Shown here: piece by piece, positions 1 to 6,660 of the stretch
Layout of the letters: each line of letters opens with the position of its first letter
Position numbering within the stretch: the stretch's first letter is position 1
Origin: Candidatus Methanoperedentaceae archaeon
GTDB lineage: Archaea > Halobacteriota > Methanosarcinia > Methanosarcinales > Methanoperedenaceae
Direction of reading: 5' to 3'
Assembly: GCA_014859785.1 (NCBI GenBank)
Contig: JACUTP010000026.1
Coordinates: 1-16,115, forward strand
Length of the DNA: 16,115 bases
Position numbers and translations under genes: made by a program
The notes under the pieces: model-generated
Database searches by the model: none
Told to the model about the DNA's origin: nothing
The model's input: the letters and a program-made list of their open reading frames with translations, nothing else

Positions 1-2
1 GG

Positions 3-104
3 CAGGACATAACGGGGACGGACAGCATCGTGACCACAGGATGCGGGGGTAGCGGTTTAACAACTTCTGAACCATCTGAGAACATAGAAAAGGCAAAGCG
101 GTAA
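3..104 (+). pseudogene. Upstream fragment of interrupted surface protein
   Basis: This frame is open from the window edge and ends in TAA at 102-104. It encodes a Gly/Ser/Thr-rich stretch followed by SEPSENIEKAKR. The same frame then continues without another stop as NKTLLDGKPVTYTFTAPEHG and on into the PKD protein at 180-1121. The 'ENIEK ... PVTYTFT.PEHG.Y.IVVTG' wording resembles a linker domain I recall from large secreted and S-layer-like proteins of Methanosarcinales (PGF-pre-PGF-like); that match is from memory. The simplest reading is one gene broken by a nonsense change, for example GAA to TAA. A sequencing error is the main alternative. The true N-terminus lies outside the window. 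Confidence 0.6.
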
Positions 105-179
105 AATAAGACTCTTCTGGATGGCAAGCCTGTAACCTATACCTTCACGGCACCAGAGCATGGTGTTTACAAAATTGTT

Positions 180-1121
180 GTGACAGGTGAACAAACAGAA
201 ATAAACGAGGGTGAAAGTGTATCCTTCAGTGCAGAAGCATCCAGCGACCTGGATGGTTACATAATTTCTTACGCCTGGGACTTTGGTGACGGTGAGGTTG
301 ATGAAAGGATAAACGTGGAACATGCATACACTCACAGCGGGCAATATATTGCAATTCTGACAGTAACGGACAATGACGGCTTATCACACAGCAGCAGTGT
401 TGAGGTAACCGCCTATCGATCAAACATGCCCCCCACTGCATACATCAACATATACCCAAATCCGGCAGCTGAAGGGGAAGAAATAACATTTGAAGGCTAT
501 GGCGATGACGAAGACGGCGAGGTTGTGGAATACCGCTGGACATTTCCCGATGAAAGAACTTTCCTGGATTTCGGCAGTTCCTCATATTTCACGCTTGAAT
601 CCGGAGAGGTTCAGGCAGGATGGTACAGTTTTGCTGTGAGGGATGATAACGGAGCCTGGTCTGACGAAGCCAGGGTTGAACTGGAATTGGAAACACTTCC
701 GGCAATTCCATGGATGTGGATTGTAACAGCTATGGTGCTGGTCATTGCTGTCCCCTTACTCATCAGACTAAAAAAACATTCGCACCCGAAAATAAAAATC
801 GAAATCAGGGGTGCAGAAGAAATAAGCAGGATAATCGATGACCCTGAAGATTTTTCTGAAGCCAGGGAATGGTTGATCAAATCCGGATTGACGGAAATAA
901 AGAAAATCAGATACGAATTCAAAGCAGAATCAAGGGTAGAAGTTAAGAATTCCAGTTTAATCCTCCGGGATGATACTATTAAAAGTATATCCTTTGGATC
1001 GTTTATCGCATCTATAACCCTATATTTGCTAAAGGGGGGCTATGCTGTGAAAATAAGTTCAATAGAAAGAAGCTTAAGTCTCCCCGGTCCGATAAATCTT
1101 GAATTACTGCAATCCAAATAG
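180..1121 (+). CDS. PKD-domain single-pass membrane protein, 5'-interrupted
   Basis: The product of 313 residues starts at GTG 180, but coding character extends upstream in frame to 105, just after the TAA at 102-104, so the GTG is probably not the ancestral start. Residues about 5-78 form a clear PKD repeat with the YAWDFGDGE core and a LTVTDNDG strand. Residues about 84-171 are a second, more divergent PKD-like domain (YRWTFPDE, FAVRDDNG). A hydrophobic segment at about 177-197 followed by RLKK is a membrane anchor. The last ~110 residues are charged, presumably cytoplasmic, and not recognised. PKD domains are extracellular beta-sandwiches common in archaeal surface proteins. No signal peptide is visible because the front is missing. 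It may be a pseudogene, or a remnant expressed from the internal GTG. Confidence 0.7.
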   Translation: MTGEQTEINEGESVSFSAEASSDLDGYIISYAWDFGDGEVDERINVEHAYTHSGQYIAILTVTDNDGLSHSSSVEVTAYRSNMPPTAYINIYPNPAAEGEEITFEGYGDDEDGEVVEYRWTFPDERTFLDFGSSSYFTLESGEVQAGWYSFAVRDDNGAWSDEARVELELETLPAIPWMWIVTAMVLVIAVPLLIRLKKHSHPKIKIEIRGAEEISRIIDDPEDFSEAREWLIKSGLTEIKKIRYEFKAESRVEVKNSSLILRDDTIKSISFGSFIASITLYLLKGGYAVKISSIERSLSLPGPINLELLQSK

Positions 1122-1240
1122 ACTTTTACAGGTTCTGGCAATGACTGAGCCTCTGCTGCCACTGCGCACCTGAAACGGCCAGCCCCATACATACCTGGTT
1201 TTTATGTTTATTATATTCGATTATACCGCAGAACTATATG

Positions 1241-1249
1241 AAAAAAAGT
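1241..1249 (-). terminator. Oligo-T terminator of tRNA-Gln
   Basis: Read on the minus strand, a run of seven T begins a few bases beyond the tRNA 3' end. Archaeal RNA polymerase commonly stops at such U-runs without needing a hairpin. Confidence 0.5.
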
Positions 1250-1253
1250 TTAG

Positions 1254-1326
1254 TAGTCCCGGGCGGATTCGAACCGCCGTCGCCGGCTCCAAAGGCCAGC
1301 AGGATTGACCACTACCCTACGGGACT
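1254..1326 (-). tRNA. tRNA-Gln (anticodon TTG)
   Basis: The reverse complement folds as a standard 73-nt cloverleaf. The acceptor stem pairs AGTCCCG with CGGGACT, with discriminator A. The D arm is GGGT/ATCC. The anticodon stem pairs CTGGC with GCCGG around the loop CTTTGGA, giving anticodon TTG at positions 34-36. The T arm pairs GGCGG with CCGCC around TTCGAAT. The 3' CCA is not encoded, so it must be added by a CCA-adding enzyme. There is no intron. In archaea this tRNA is normally charged by the Glu-tRNA(Gln) amidotransferase route; those genes are not in the window. Confidence 0.93.
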
Positions 1327-1382
1327 GCTGCAGATTGATGCCTAAATCACTACCAAAATACTTATTCTTTGTGGAAGTCCAG

Positions 1383-1396
1383 CGAAAACTATATAA
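1383..1396 (+). promoter_or_regulatory. Distal plus-strand promoter (BRE + TATA)
   Basis: CGAAAA at 1383-1388 directly precedes CTATATAA at 1389-1396, a close match to an archaeal BRE plus TATA box. Initiation about 25-28 bases downstream would fall near 1415-1418, right at the first base of the inverted repeat 1418-1437. It could drive a short structured RNA or a ~220-base leader for mtr. The TATA core also reads reasonably on the minus strand, so a role as the tRNA-Gln promoter is a competing explanation. Confidence 0.5.
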
Positions 1397-1417
1397 CAAC
1401 GTTCGCCAATATACGTA

Positions 1418-1437
1418 TGTTCGTCTAAAAACGAACA
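1418..1437 (+). promoter_or_regulatory. Perfect 7-bp inverted repeat / hairpin
   Basis: TGTTCGT (1418-1424) and ACGAACA (1431-1437) are perfect reverse complements around a 6-base CTAAAA loop. It could be the 5' hairpin of a transcript starting near 1417, or a protein-binding operator. Its last base is shared with the first base of the next, larger repeat. Confidence 0.55.
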
Positions 1438-1492
1438 AGATAAGCGGGTATTTTTTTTAACGATACCACCCACTCCCCATCCCGCTTATCTT
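1437..1492 (+). repeat. Perfect 12-bp inverted repeat with 32-base loop
   Basis: AAGATAAGCGGG (1437-1448) and CCCGCTTATCTT (1481-1492) pair without a mismatch. The loop contains eight T in a row (1451-1458) and a C/A-rich stretch. A perfect 12-bp match with GC-rich tips is unlikely to be chance in this AT-rich gap. It may be the core of a non-coding RNA, a leader element of mtr, or the trace of a small mobile element. No coding frame explains it. Confidence 0.6.
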
Positions 1493-1545
1493 ACCCTCCT
1501 ATATATTACCTGGAAAAAAGCCGTGATAATGGCTGCGTATTAATT

Positions 1546-1560
1546 CGAAACATTTATAAT
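1546..1560 (+). promoter_or_regulatory. Proximal mtr promoter (BRE + TATA)
   Basis: CGAAA at 1546-1550 followed by CATTTATAAT (1551-1560) fits an archaeal BRE and TATA box. Initiation would be near 1580, leaving a leader of about 55-60 bases before the mtrE start at 1639. It is the most likely main promoter for the operon because it is well spaced and close. Confidence 0.6.
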
Positions 1561-1571
1561 GAATAATATAA

Positions 1572-1601
1572 TAGTTTGCTAAAAACTAATCCATAGTTTT
1601 T
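1572..1601 (+). promoter_or_regulatory. Triple alternating half-site at the mtr start point
   Basis: TAGTTT (1572-1577), AAACTA (1583-1588) and TAGTTT (1594-1599) start exactly 11 bases apart, about one DNA helical turn. The middle element can pair with either neighbour. With the right one the stem extends to a perfect 8 bp (AAAAACTA 1581-1588 with TAGTTTTT 1594-1601) around a 5-base loop. It overlaps the predicted start point downstream of the TATA box at 1553-1560. This suits a repressor operator, or a leader that switches between two hairpins. Confidence 0.5.
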
Positions 1602-1638
1602 TAATGGTGATTTCACTTTAATAGGAGGAAAATAATAT

Positions 1639-2541
1639 ATGGTATTAGATTTAACCATGAGTCTGGCTGTATTGTCACTTATGGGAGTTCTTGCGACTAT
1701 TGCGGGTGCCCTTGAAGATTTAGAATCTGACGTGGGCTCGCAGAGCAATCCGAATTCTCAGGTACAATTAGCCCCTCAGATGAGTTTTTTACATAGAATA
1801 TATAATAAAGCAATTTCAGGCGAACCTGTAAGCAATGGTTTTTCAGCAGTAGTCTCAGGTATAGTAACAGTAGTGCTGTTAGATTCAAATGTTTATGCAA
1901 TAACGTCGATAGCAATCGGTGCTTTAGTCGGTGCACTCATTCTGGGTATTTTTGCAACCACTTCATTTGCAGGAAGGGTATCCAGCATGACAAGGTTCAA
2001 GCAGCCACTGTACATGGATATTATGAGATACACAACCCCGACAATAATCGCACATAATTTCATCATGAATTTCTGTCTGGTCGCACTCGCATATATACAG
2101 TACGCCATACTCGGACACCCGTTCTCAATCCCGTTCCTGGCATTGATATGGGGTATTGCAGCAGGGGCGGTAGGTTCCTCGGTTGGTGATGTCCATTATG
2201 GCGCAGAACGTCAATTCCAGAACAGTGAATTCGGAGCCGGTCTTAATACATCACTCTCAGGACAGATTGTCAGGAAAGCCGAATCAGGACTCAGGAACAG
2301 CATCGATAATGTCTGGTTCTGCGCCAAGTTCGGAGGACCTGCAACCGGCATAGGATTGGGTCTTACCGTGGTGCTCAGTAACTGGCCTACAACCGTAATT
2401 GGTTACAACTGGACTGCGGTATTAGTTGGTTTTGGGATAGTGGTTTTAATGGCAATAATCCACAGGATTGTAGAGGTTAATATAAGGAACGCATACGGTC
2501 CGTATAAAGACCATAACGGAAAAGAGGAGGCAGCAGCATAA
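1639..2541 (+). CDS. mtrE: Tetrahydromethanopterin S-methyltransferase subunit E
   Basis: MtrE is one of the three large membrane subunits of the Mtr complex, which moves the methyl group from methyl-H4MPT to coenzyme M (reverse in methane oxidisers) while translocating Na+. The 300-residue product has the family opening (a hydrophobic segment at about 5-24 followed by an acidic GALEDLESD). Further membrane segments lie at about 67-82, 86-110, 136-156, 163-181, 235-248 and 257-275. The conserved polar loop GDVHYGAER sits at 183-191. Length is normal. The start ATG is preceded by AGGAGG at 1623-1628. Its stop shares one base with the mtrD start (TAATG). It is the first gene of the operon, directly downstream of the promoter at 1546-1560. 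Confidence 0.97.
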   Translation: MVLDLTMSLAVLSLMGVLATIAGALEDLESDVGSQSNPNSQVQLAPQMSFLHRIYNKAISGEPVSNGFSAVVSGIVTVVLLDSNVYAITSIAIGALVGALILGIFATTSFAGRVSSMTRFKQPLYMDIMRYTTPTIIAHNFIMNFCLVALAYIQYAILGHPFSIPFLALIWGIAAGAVGSSVGDVHYGAERQFQNSEFGAGLNTSLSGQIVRKAESGLRNSIDNVWFCAKFGGPATGIGLGLTVVLSNWPTTVIGYNWTAVLVGFGIVVLMAIIHRIVEVNIRNAYGPYKDHNGKEEAAA

Positions 2542-3281
2542 TGGCAGAATTTTTATTACTTGATCCATCCATGCTGATGAATGTTCTCCTGATAGCTATC
2601 AGCGGAACACTCATCTGTATAGGCGTGCACTTTGTTCCTGTAGGGGGGGCACCTGCTGCCATGGCACAGGCTACAGGTATCGGAACAGGAACTGTTGAAC
2701 TTGCAGCAGGTTCAGGGCTTGTCGGTCTGGTAACAGCAAGTTATATGTATGCCAATGTTCCGGATGCCTCAATGGCACTGGTACTGGCAGCAGGAGCCAT
2801 GGGTTCCATGATATTAATTGCAAGCGCCATGTTACTTGGCGGGTTGGTATATGCATACGGCGTAGGAGTGCCTTTTGCATCAGCGCAGGTTAAACGTGAC
2901 CCGATAACAGGCGATACACAGGAAGATTATATGTCAAAAGGAACTCAGGGACATGGTATTCCGACAGTGAGTTATGTCAGTGGTCTAATCGGCGCAGCGT
3001 TAGGCGGCACAGGCGGCTCCCTGATATATTTTGTCCTGATAGGACTGTACAGCGGCGTCAGTAGTGCTGTAATCAGTTCAAACGCTGCTGCAATAGCAGG
3101 CATGTTTGCAATGGGTGTTTATTATGTCAATGCGGTTATCCCGTCATACGGTGTCGGAGGAACCATTGAAGGTTTCCATGATCGCAAGTTCAAACGTGTT
3201 CTTCCGAAAGACACCCTGACAAGCTTTATCATAAGCTTGATTGCCGGAATACTGGCAATATTGATTGCAGGAGGTATGTAG
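2541..3281 (+). CDS. mtrD: Tetrahydromethanopterin S-methyltransferase subunit D
   Basis: This is an integral membrane subunit of the Na+-pumping Mtr complex, expected to form part of the ion path with MtrC and MtrE. The 246-residue protein is rich in Gly, Ala and small hydrophobic residues. It has about six membrane segments and a conserved hydrophilic loop (DPITGDTQEDYMSKGTQGHG, about residues 119-138) typical of MtrD. A strong GAGGAGG lies at 2524-2530. The start overlaps the mtrE stop by one base, so translation is probably coupled. Length matches the family; nothing is missing. Confidence 0.97.
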   Translation: MAEFLLLDPSMLMNVLLIAISGTLICIGVHFVPVGGAPAAMAQATGIGTGTVELAAGSGLVGLVTASYMYANVPDASMALVLAAGAMGSMILIASAMLLGGLVYAYGVGVPFASAQVKRDPITGDTQEDYMSKGTQGHGIPTVSYVSGLIGAALGGTGGSLIYFVLIGLYSGVSSAVISSNAAAIAGMFAMGVYYVNAVIPSYGVGGTIEGFHDRKFKRVLPKDTLTSFIISLIAGILAILIAGGM

Positions 3282-3283
3282 AT

Positions 3284-4054
3284 ATGGCTGATGAAAGTTT
3301 AATCAAAAGAAACAAACTCATCATAATTGCGGTGGTTTCAGGGCTGTCAGGCATATATCTTTCACCGTATTTCCCGGCGCTGGCAGCAATCGGTGCAATA
3401 GTGGCTGTTGTCTGGGGTGCTGATGCGATAAGGCGTGTAGCAGCTTACGGTCTGGGAACAGGTGTGCCTTCCATCGGACAGTTAGCCCTTGGTATGGGTA
3501 TTGTTGCCTCAATGTTTGGTCTTGCCATTGTTGGCTCAGTGCCACTGGCAGGTCCGGTAGTTGCTTTAGTAACCGCTTCGGTTTTCGGGTTGATAACCGG
3601 CTTGTTTGCCCAGCATGTCATCAAGATGAACATACCTGTAATGATAAGCGGCATGACAGAAATCGCAGCAGCCGGTTCCCTTATAATAGTGGGATTCGGT
3701 TCAGCAGCAGCCGGAAGTTACGTGTTTGGTACTTTTGTACAAAACATTTTCAGTAGCGGTATAGTCCTCGTTATTTTCTGGATGGGAGCAATGTCGATAT
3801 TGCATCCCTTCAACGCTACGCTCGGACCTGACGAAAAACAAAAAAGAACGTTGTTCCTTGCAGTTTCAACAGGTGCTGTTACAATGACAATAATCGGCGT
3901 TGCAGCCACAATGATTCTCGGTTCTGCCGGTATAATCACCATGGTAATTGGAATTGTTTTATGGCTCGTGTTCTATAAGAAATTCTGGGATGAGGTATAC
4001 AAGGATGCAGCATCAGTAGTCGGGACAGGATTGATTCCGAAAACGGAGGCATAA
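3284..4054 (+). CDS. mtrC: Tetrahydromethanopterin S-methyltransferase subunit C
   Basis: MtrC is the third large membrane subunit of Mtr. The 256-residue product is almost entirely hydrophobic, with about seven to eight predicted membrane segments. A short basic N-terminus (residues 1-12, IKRNK) and the loop FNATLGPDEKQKRTL, around residue 175, break up the membrane segments. The Shine-Dalgarno GGAGGT at 3270-3275 sits inside the end of mtrD, eight bases from ATG, and the genes are separated by only two bases. Position three in E-D-C-B-A-F-G-H agrees with the order known in Methanosarcina. Confidence 0.96.
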   Translation: MADESLIKRNKLIIIAVVSGLSGIYLSPYFPALAAIGAIVAVVWGADAIRRVAAYGLGTGVPSIGQLALGMGIVASMFGLAIVGSVPLAGPVVALVTASVFGLITGLFAQHVIKMNIPVMISGMTEIAAAGSLIIVGFGSAAAGSYVFGTFVQNIFSSGIVLVIFWMGAMSILHPFNATLGPDEKQKRTLFLAVSTGAVTMTIIGVAATMILGSAGIITMVIGIVLWLVFYKKFWDEVYKDAASVVGTGLIPKTEA

Positions 4055-4056
4055 AT

Positions 4057-4368
4057 ATGAGTCATATCAGGGTAGTACCCGAACTTCACTTAATATTAAA
4101 CCCGTTAACAGGAGTTATTGCAGAAGAACGGGAAGACGTTGTTGAGTATTCACTGGATGATGTGGGAACCCAGCTTGATGAACTGGATAAGATTGTAACA
4201 GACATGATGAACCAGCTCTCACCAACAGCATCCCTGCTCAATGCGTTTCCTGGCAGGGAAAAAGCTTCATACATGGCAGGAATTATTACAAACGCATTTT
4301 TCGGTGCAATCATAGGGTTTGTAGTATCTGCTCTGTTGCTGGTTATCAAGATGGTAGGAGGGATGTAA
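4057..4368 (+). CDS. mtrB: Tetrahydromethanopterin S-methyltransferase subunit B
   Basis: MtrB is a small subunit of Mtr with a cytoplasmic N-terminal part and one C-terminal membrane helix. The 103-residue product begins with a family-like segment (VVPELHLILNPLTGVIAEER, about residues 6-25), followed by an acidic region and then a helix at about 78-98 ending KMVGGM. GGAGG at 4045-4049 lies seven bases before ATG. The stop is directly followed by the mtrA start with no gap. Length is typical. Confidence 0.96.
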   Translation: MSHIRVVPELHLILNPLTGVIAEEREDVVEYSLDDVGTQLDELDKIVTDMMNQLSPTASLLNAFPGREKASYMAGIITNAFFGAIIGFVVSALLLVIKMVGGM

Positions 4369-5103
4369 ATGGCGAATAAAGTTAAAGCGGCAGAGGGATG
4401 GCCTGTTGTTAAAGGCGAATACGAATCCGGCAATCCTGAAAATCCGGTTGCAGTAACCACATGCGGCTCACATCTTAAAGGTGCAGCCCAGATCGAAGCA
4501 GGTGCCGCAATTACCGGTCCGCATAAAACCGAAAACCTGGGTATAGAAAAAATTGTAGCGAACATCATATCCAATCCGAATATACGCTTCCTTATTGTAG
4601 CAGGTGCGGAAGTAAAAGGCCACATATGCGGTGAAGCACTGGTAAAGCTCCATGAAAACGGTCTAAAGGACAACCGTATTGTAGGAGCAACCGGTGCCAT
4701 ACCATATATCGAAAACCTGAGCGACGACGTCATTAAAAGATTCCAGCAGCAGGTTGAAGTAATAGATATTATCGGTACGGAAAATGAAGGTGCCATCGTT
4801 GCCAGGATAAAAGAGCTTGCAGCGAAAGACCCGGGTGCTTTTGAAGGCGAACCGATGATTGTAGAAGTCGGCGAGAAAGAGGAAGAAGCTGAGGCTGGCG
4901 GCGTCAAGCCCATGTCAGCTGAACTTGCAAATATCCAGGCAAGAATCCGCGGTATCCAGCACCAGACTGTCGAGATAGGCAACCTGAACAAATTTATGTC
5001 AGGAATCTATGCCGGTAAGATTGAAGGCATAATGATTGGATTTGTTGTGACCCTGACAATTTTTGGATTGATACTGACAATATTATCGGAGGTATATAAA
5101 TGA
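4369..5103 (+). CDS. mtrA: Tetrahydromethanopterin S-methyltransferase subunit A (corrinoid protein)
   Basis: MtrA carries the cobamide that shuttles the methyl group between H4MPT (via MtrH) and coenzyme M. The 244-residue product has the soluble corrinoid domain at about 1-165, with TCGSHL (31-36), the KTENLGIEK stretch (53-61) and VKGHICGE (82-89). His85 aligns with the His that is the lower axial cobalt ligand in MtrA (His84 in the studied enzyme). An acidic linker (KEEEAEAGG, about 170-178) and a C-terminal membrane helix at about 217-240 follow. Residue 52 is His (GPHKTEN), where the Methanosarcina sequence I recall has Cys. The start abuts the mtrB stop with a GGAGGG-type site upstream. 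The TGA stop overlaps the mtrF ATG. Confidence 0.97.
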   Translation: MANKVKAAEGWPVVKGEYESGNPENPVAVTTCGSHLKGAAQIEAGAAITGPHKTENLGIEKIVANIISNPNIRFLIVAGAEVKGHICGEALVKLHENGLKDNRIVGATGAIPYIENLSDDVIKRFQQQVEVIDIIGTENEGAIVARIKELAAKDPGAFEGEPMIVEVGEKEEEAEAGGVKPMSAELANIQARIRGIQHQTVEIGNLNKFMSGIYAGKIEGIMIGFVVTLTIFGLILTILSEVYK

Positions 5104-5324
5104 CAGATAGTGAGCAGGAATATGGCAAAGGTGTGCCTATGGTAATAAAGCCCTCTATGGCAGTGATTGAATCACTTGTTGAGGATATGCGTTATCGTGG
5201 TCAGCTTATTGCAAGGAACCAGAAACTGGAGTCAGCAGTTGGTGCAACCGGAGTAATAGGGTTTGCACTTGGTTTCTTTTTTGTCGTATTTATGATATTA
5301 GGTCCGAGGATGATGGGGGCATAA
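5100..5324 (+). CDS. mtrF: Tetrahydromethanopterin S-methyltransferase subunit F
   Basis: MtrF is a small subunit with a hydrophilic N-terminal half and one C-terminal membrane helix. The 74-residue product has the typical GVPMVIKPSM (11-20) and MRYRGQLIARNQKLES (30-45) segments before a helix at about 48-70. GGAGGT at 5088-5093 lies inside mtrA, and ATG overlaps the mtrA stop as ATGA, so translation is coupled. The short C-terminal helix layout resembles the tail of MtrA. Confidence 0.95.
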   Translation: MTDSEQEYGKGVPMVIKPSMAVIESLVEDMRYRGQLIARNQKLESAVGATGVIGFALGFFFVVFMILGPRMMGA

Positions 5325-5325
5325 A

Positions 5326-5550
5326 ATGGCAGAAAAAGTTCCAGTCGTAATAGTTGATCCGGCAGATTATAAGAATATGCTGGATAAACTGGATGAGATT
5401 GAAGAAAAGATTGAGTTTACCAATTCTGAAATAGAGCAGAGATACGGTAAAAAGGTCGGGAGAGATATTGGAATACTGTATGGAATAGTGACCGCACTTA
5501 TAATAATCCTGGCATACCTGTTACTTATGCTGGTATTTGTGAGGTTATAG
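5326..5550 (+). CDS. mtrG: Tetrahydromethanopterin S-methyltransferase subunit G
   Basis: MtrG is a small Mtr subunit with a charged, probably coiled-coil N-terminal part and a C-terminal membrane anchor. The 74-residue product starts with VPVVIVDPADYKNMLDKLDE (5-24), continues with heptad-like charged residues to about 46, contains GKKVGRDIGILYG, and ends in a helix at about 50-72. The gap to mtrF is a single base, with a G-rich site (GATGGGGG) just upstream. Size and order match the family. Confidence 0.94.
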   Translation: MAEKVPVVIVDPADYKNMLDKLDEIEEKIEFTNSEIEQRYGKKVGRDIGILYGIVTALIIILAYLLLMLVFVRL

Positions 5551-5576
5551 GGTTCGGAAAGTAATGAGGTGCTAAG

Positions 5577-6527
5577 ATGTTTAAATTTGACAAGAAACAG
5601 GAAGTATTTAAATTCGGCAATATAAATGTCGGTGGGCAGCCTGGTGAATACCCTACTGTCCTGGTCAGTACAATGTTTTACCTGAAACATAAGATTGTTT
5701 CAGACGAAGACAAAGGTATTTTTGATAAGGATAAGGCAGAAGCGCTCTGGAAAACACAGGAAGAAATGGGTGACCAGACAGGTCTTCCTTATATTAACCA
5801 GATTGTGGGGGAAACCTCTGAGGCAATTAAAAAATACATCGACTGGTTTGTTGAAATCTGCGATGATGTTCCTTTCCTTATTGACTCATCAGACGGTCAT
5901 GTAAGGGCAGAAGCTGCACAATATGTCACGGAAATTGGTGTTGCGGGCCGTGCAATACACAATTCCATCAATGCAAGCGTGGGTGCCGAGGAGATAAGGG
6001 CACTTACGGAAAGCAAGCTTGATGCTGCAATTGTTCTTGCATTCAATGCAACTGACCCGAGTGTAACAGGTAAAATGCAAATTCTGGAAAAAGGCGGTAC
6101 CGGGCAGGAGAAAGGTATGCTTGAGGTTGCAAAGGAATGCGGAATCACAAGACCGCTTATTGACGTGGCAGCAACACCGCTGGGTGCAGGTTCAGGCGCA
6201 ACAATCAGGTCAGTGCTTGCAGTTAAAGGAAAACTCGGACTTCCGGCAGGCGGAGGTTTCCATAACATGGCTTCTGCATGGGACTGGATGAAAAACTTCA
6301 AGAAAACAGATCCTGATGCAAAGACCGAGTCATGGCCGCCAGTGGACATAGGCACAAACCTTGTGGCACAGATTATGGGTGCCAATTTCTTACTCTACGG
6401 TCCGATTGAGAATGTAAAACGTGTTTTCCCTGCTGTTGCAATGGTTGATATCATGCTGGGTGAAACCGCAAAGGACCTTGGTTTGAGTGTACTTGCAGAA
6501 AACCACCCGTTAAATAAGCTGGTGTAA
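5577..6527 (+). CDS. mtrH: Tetrahydromethanopterin S-methyltransferase subunit H
   Basis: MtrH is the soluble methyltransferase subunit that exchanges the methyl group between H4MPT and the MtrA corrinoid; it has a TIM-barrel fold. The 316-residue product contains the family segments FGNINVGGQPGEYPTVLVST (about 13-32), PFLIDSSDGHVRAEA (about 99-113), IVLAFNATDPSVTGK (about 152-166) and the Gly-rich GAGSGATIRSVLAVKGKLGL. Length is normal. GAGGTG at 5566-5571 lies five bases before ATG. The gap from mtrG is 26 bases, the largest in the operon. The stop codon TAA is embedded in the stem of the terminator hairpin at 6521-6537. Confidence 0.97.
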   Translation: MFKFDKKQEVFKFGNINVGGQPGEYPTVLVSTMFYLKHKIVSDEDKGIFDKDKAEALWKTQEEMGDQTGLPYINQIVGETSEAIKKYIDWFVEICDDVPFLIDSSDGHVRAEAAQYVTEIGVAGRAIHNSINASVGAEEIRALTESKLDAAIVLAFNATDPSVTGKMQILEKGGTGQEKGMLEVAKECGITRPLIDVAATPLGAGSGATIRSVLAVKGKLGLPAGGGFHNMASAWDWMKNFKKTDPDAKTESWPPVDIGTNLVAQIMGANFLLYGPIENVKRVFPAVAMVDIMLGETAKDLGLSVLAENHPLNKLV

Positions 6528-6557
6528 TTTTTACACCATTTTCTTTTCTTTTTCTGG
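6521..6557 (+). terminator. mtr operon terminator, hairpin plus T-rich tract
   Basis: GGTGTAA (6521-6527) and TTACACC (6531-6537) form a perfect 7-bp stem with a 3-base loop. A tract that is nearly all T with interspersed C (6538-6557) follows. The left arm contains the last codons of mtrH and its stop. This is a good archaeal termination region. Confidence 0.7.
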
Positions 6558-6585
6558 ATAAGGGCTTTTTTGTCCGGTATTTTTC
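6554..6585 (+). terminator. Second, weaker hairpin terminator after mtrH
   Basis: CTGGATAA (6554-6561) can pair in RNA with TTGTCCGG (6570-6577) using two G-U pairs, giving an 8-bp stem and an 8-base loop. ATTTTTC follows. It would act as a back-up terminator insulating the exchanger gene from mtr. Confidence 0.4.
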
Positions 6586-6660
6586 GTTATTACAATAACA
6601 AATAATTTAACACATAATAGTTATTTGGGATAAACTTTCAATTCAGCCGTGTGGTAAGTT

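Noticed and set aside
102..104. Pyrrolysine or other recoding at the interrupting stop
   Set aside because: The stop is TAA; pyrrolysine uses TAG and selenocysteine uses TGA, and no recoding element is visible.
1122..1253. Gap between the PKD protein and tRNA-Gln
   Set aside because: Beyond the oligo-T tract serving the tRNA, no hairpin, coding frame or repeat of note was found.
1254..1326. Reading the tRNA as tRNA-Pro (TGG)
   Set aside because: TGG appears in the loop, but the 5-bp anticodon stem CTGGC/GCCGG fixes the 7-base loop as CTTTGGA, so positions 34-36 are TTG (Gln).
4086..4991. 301-codon open frame on the minus strand
   Set aside because: It lies antisense to mtrB and mtrA, both certain from family motifs, and its translation is low-complexity Ser/Pro-rich with no recognisable domain.
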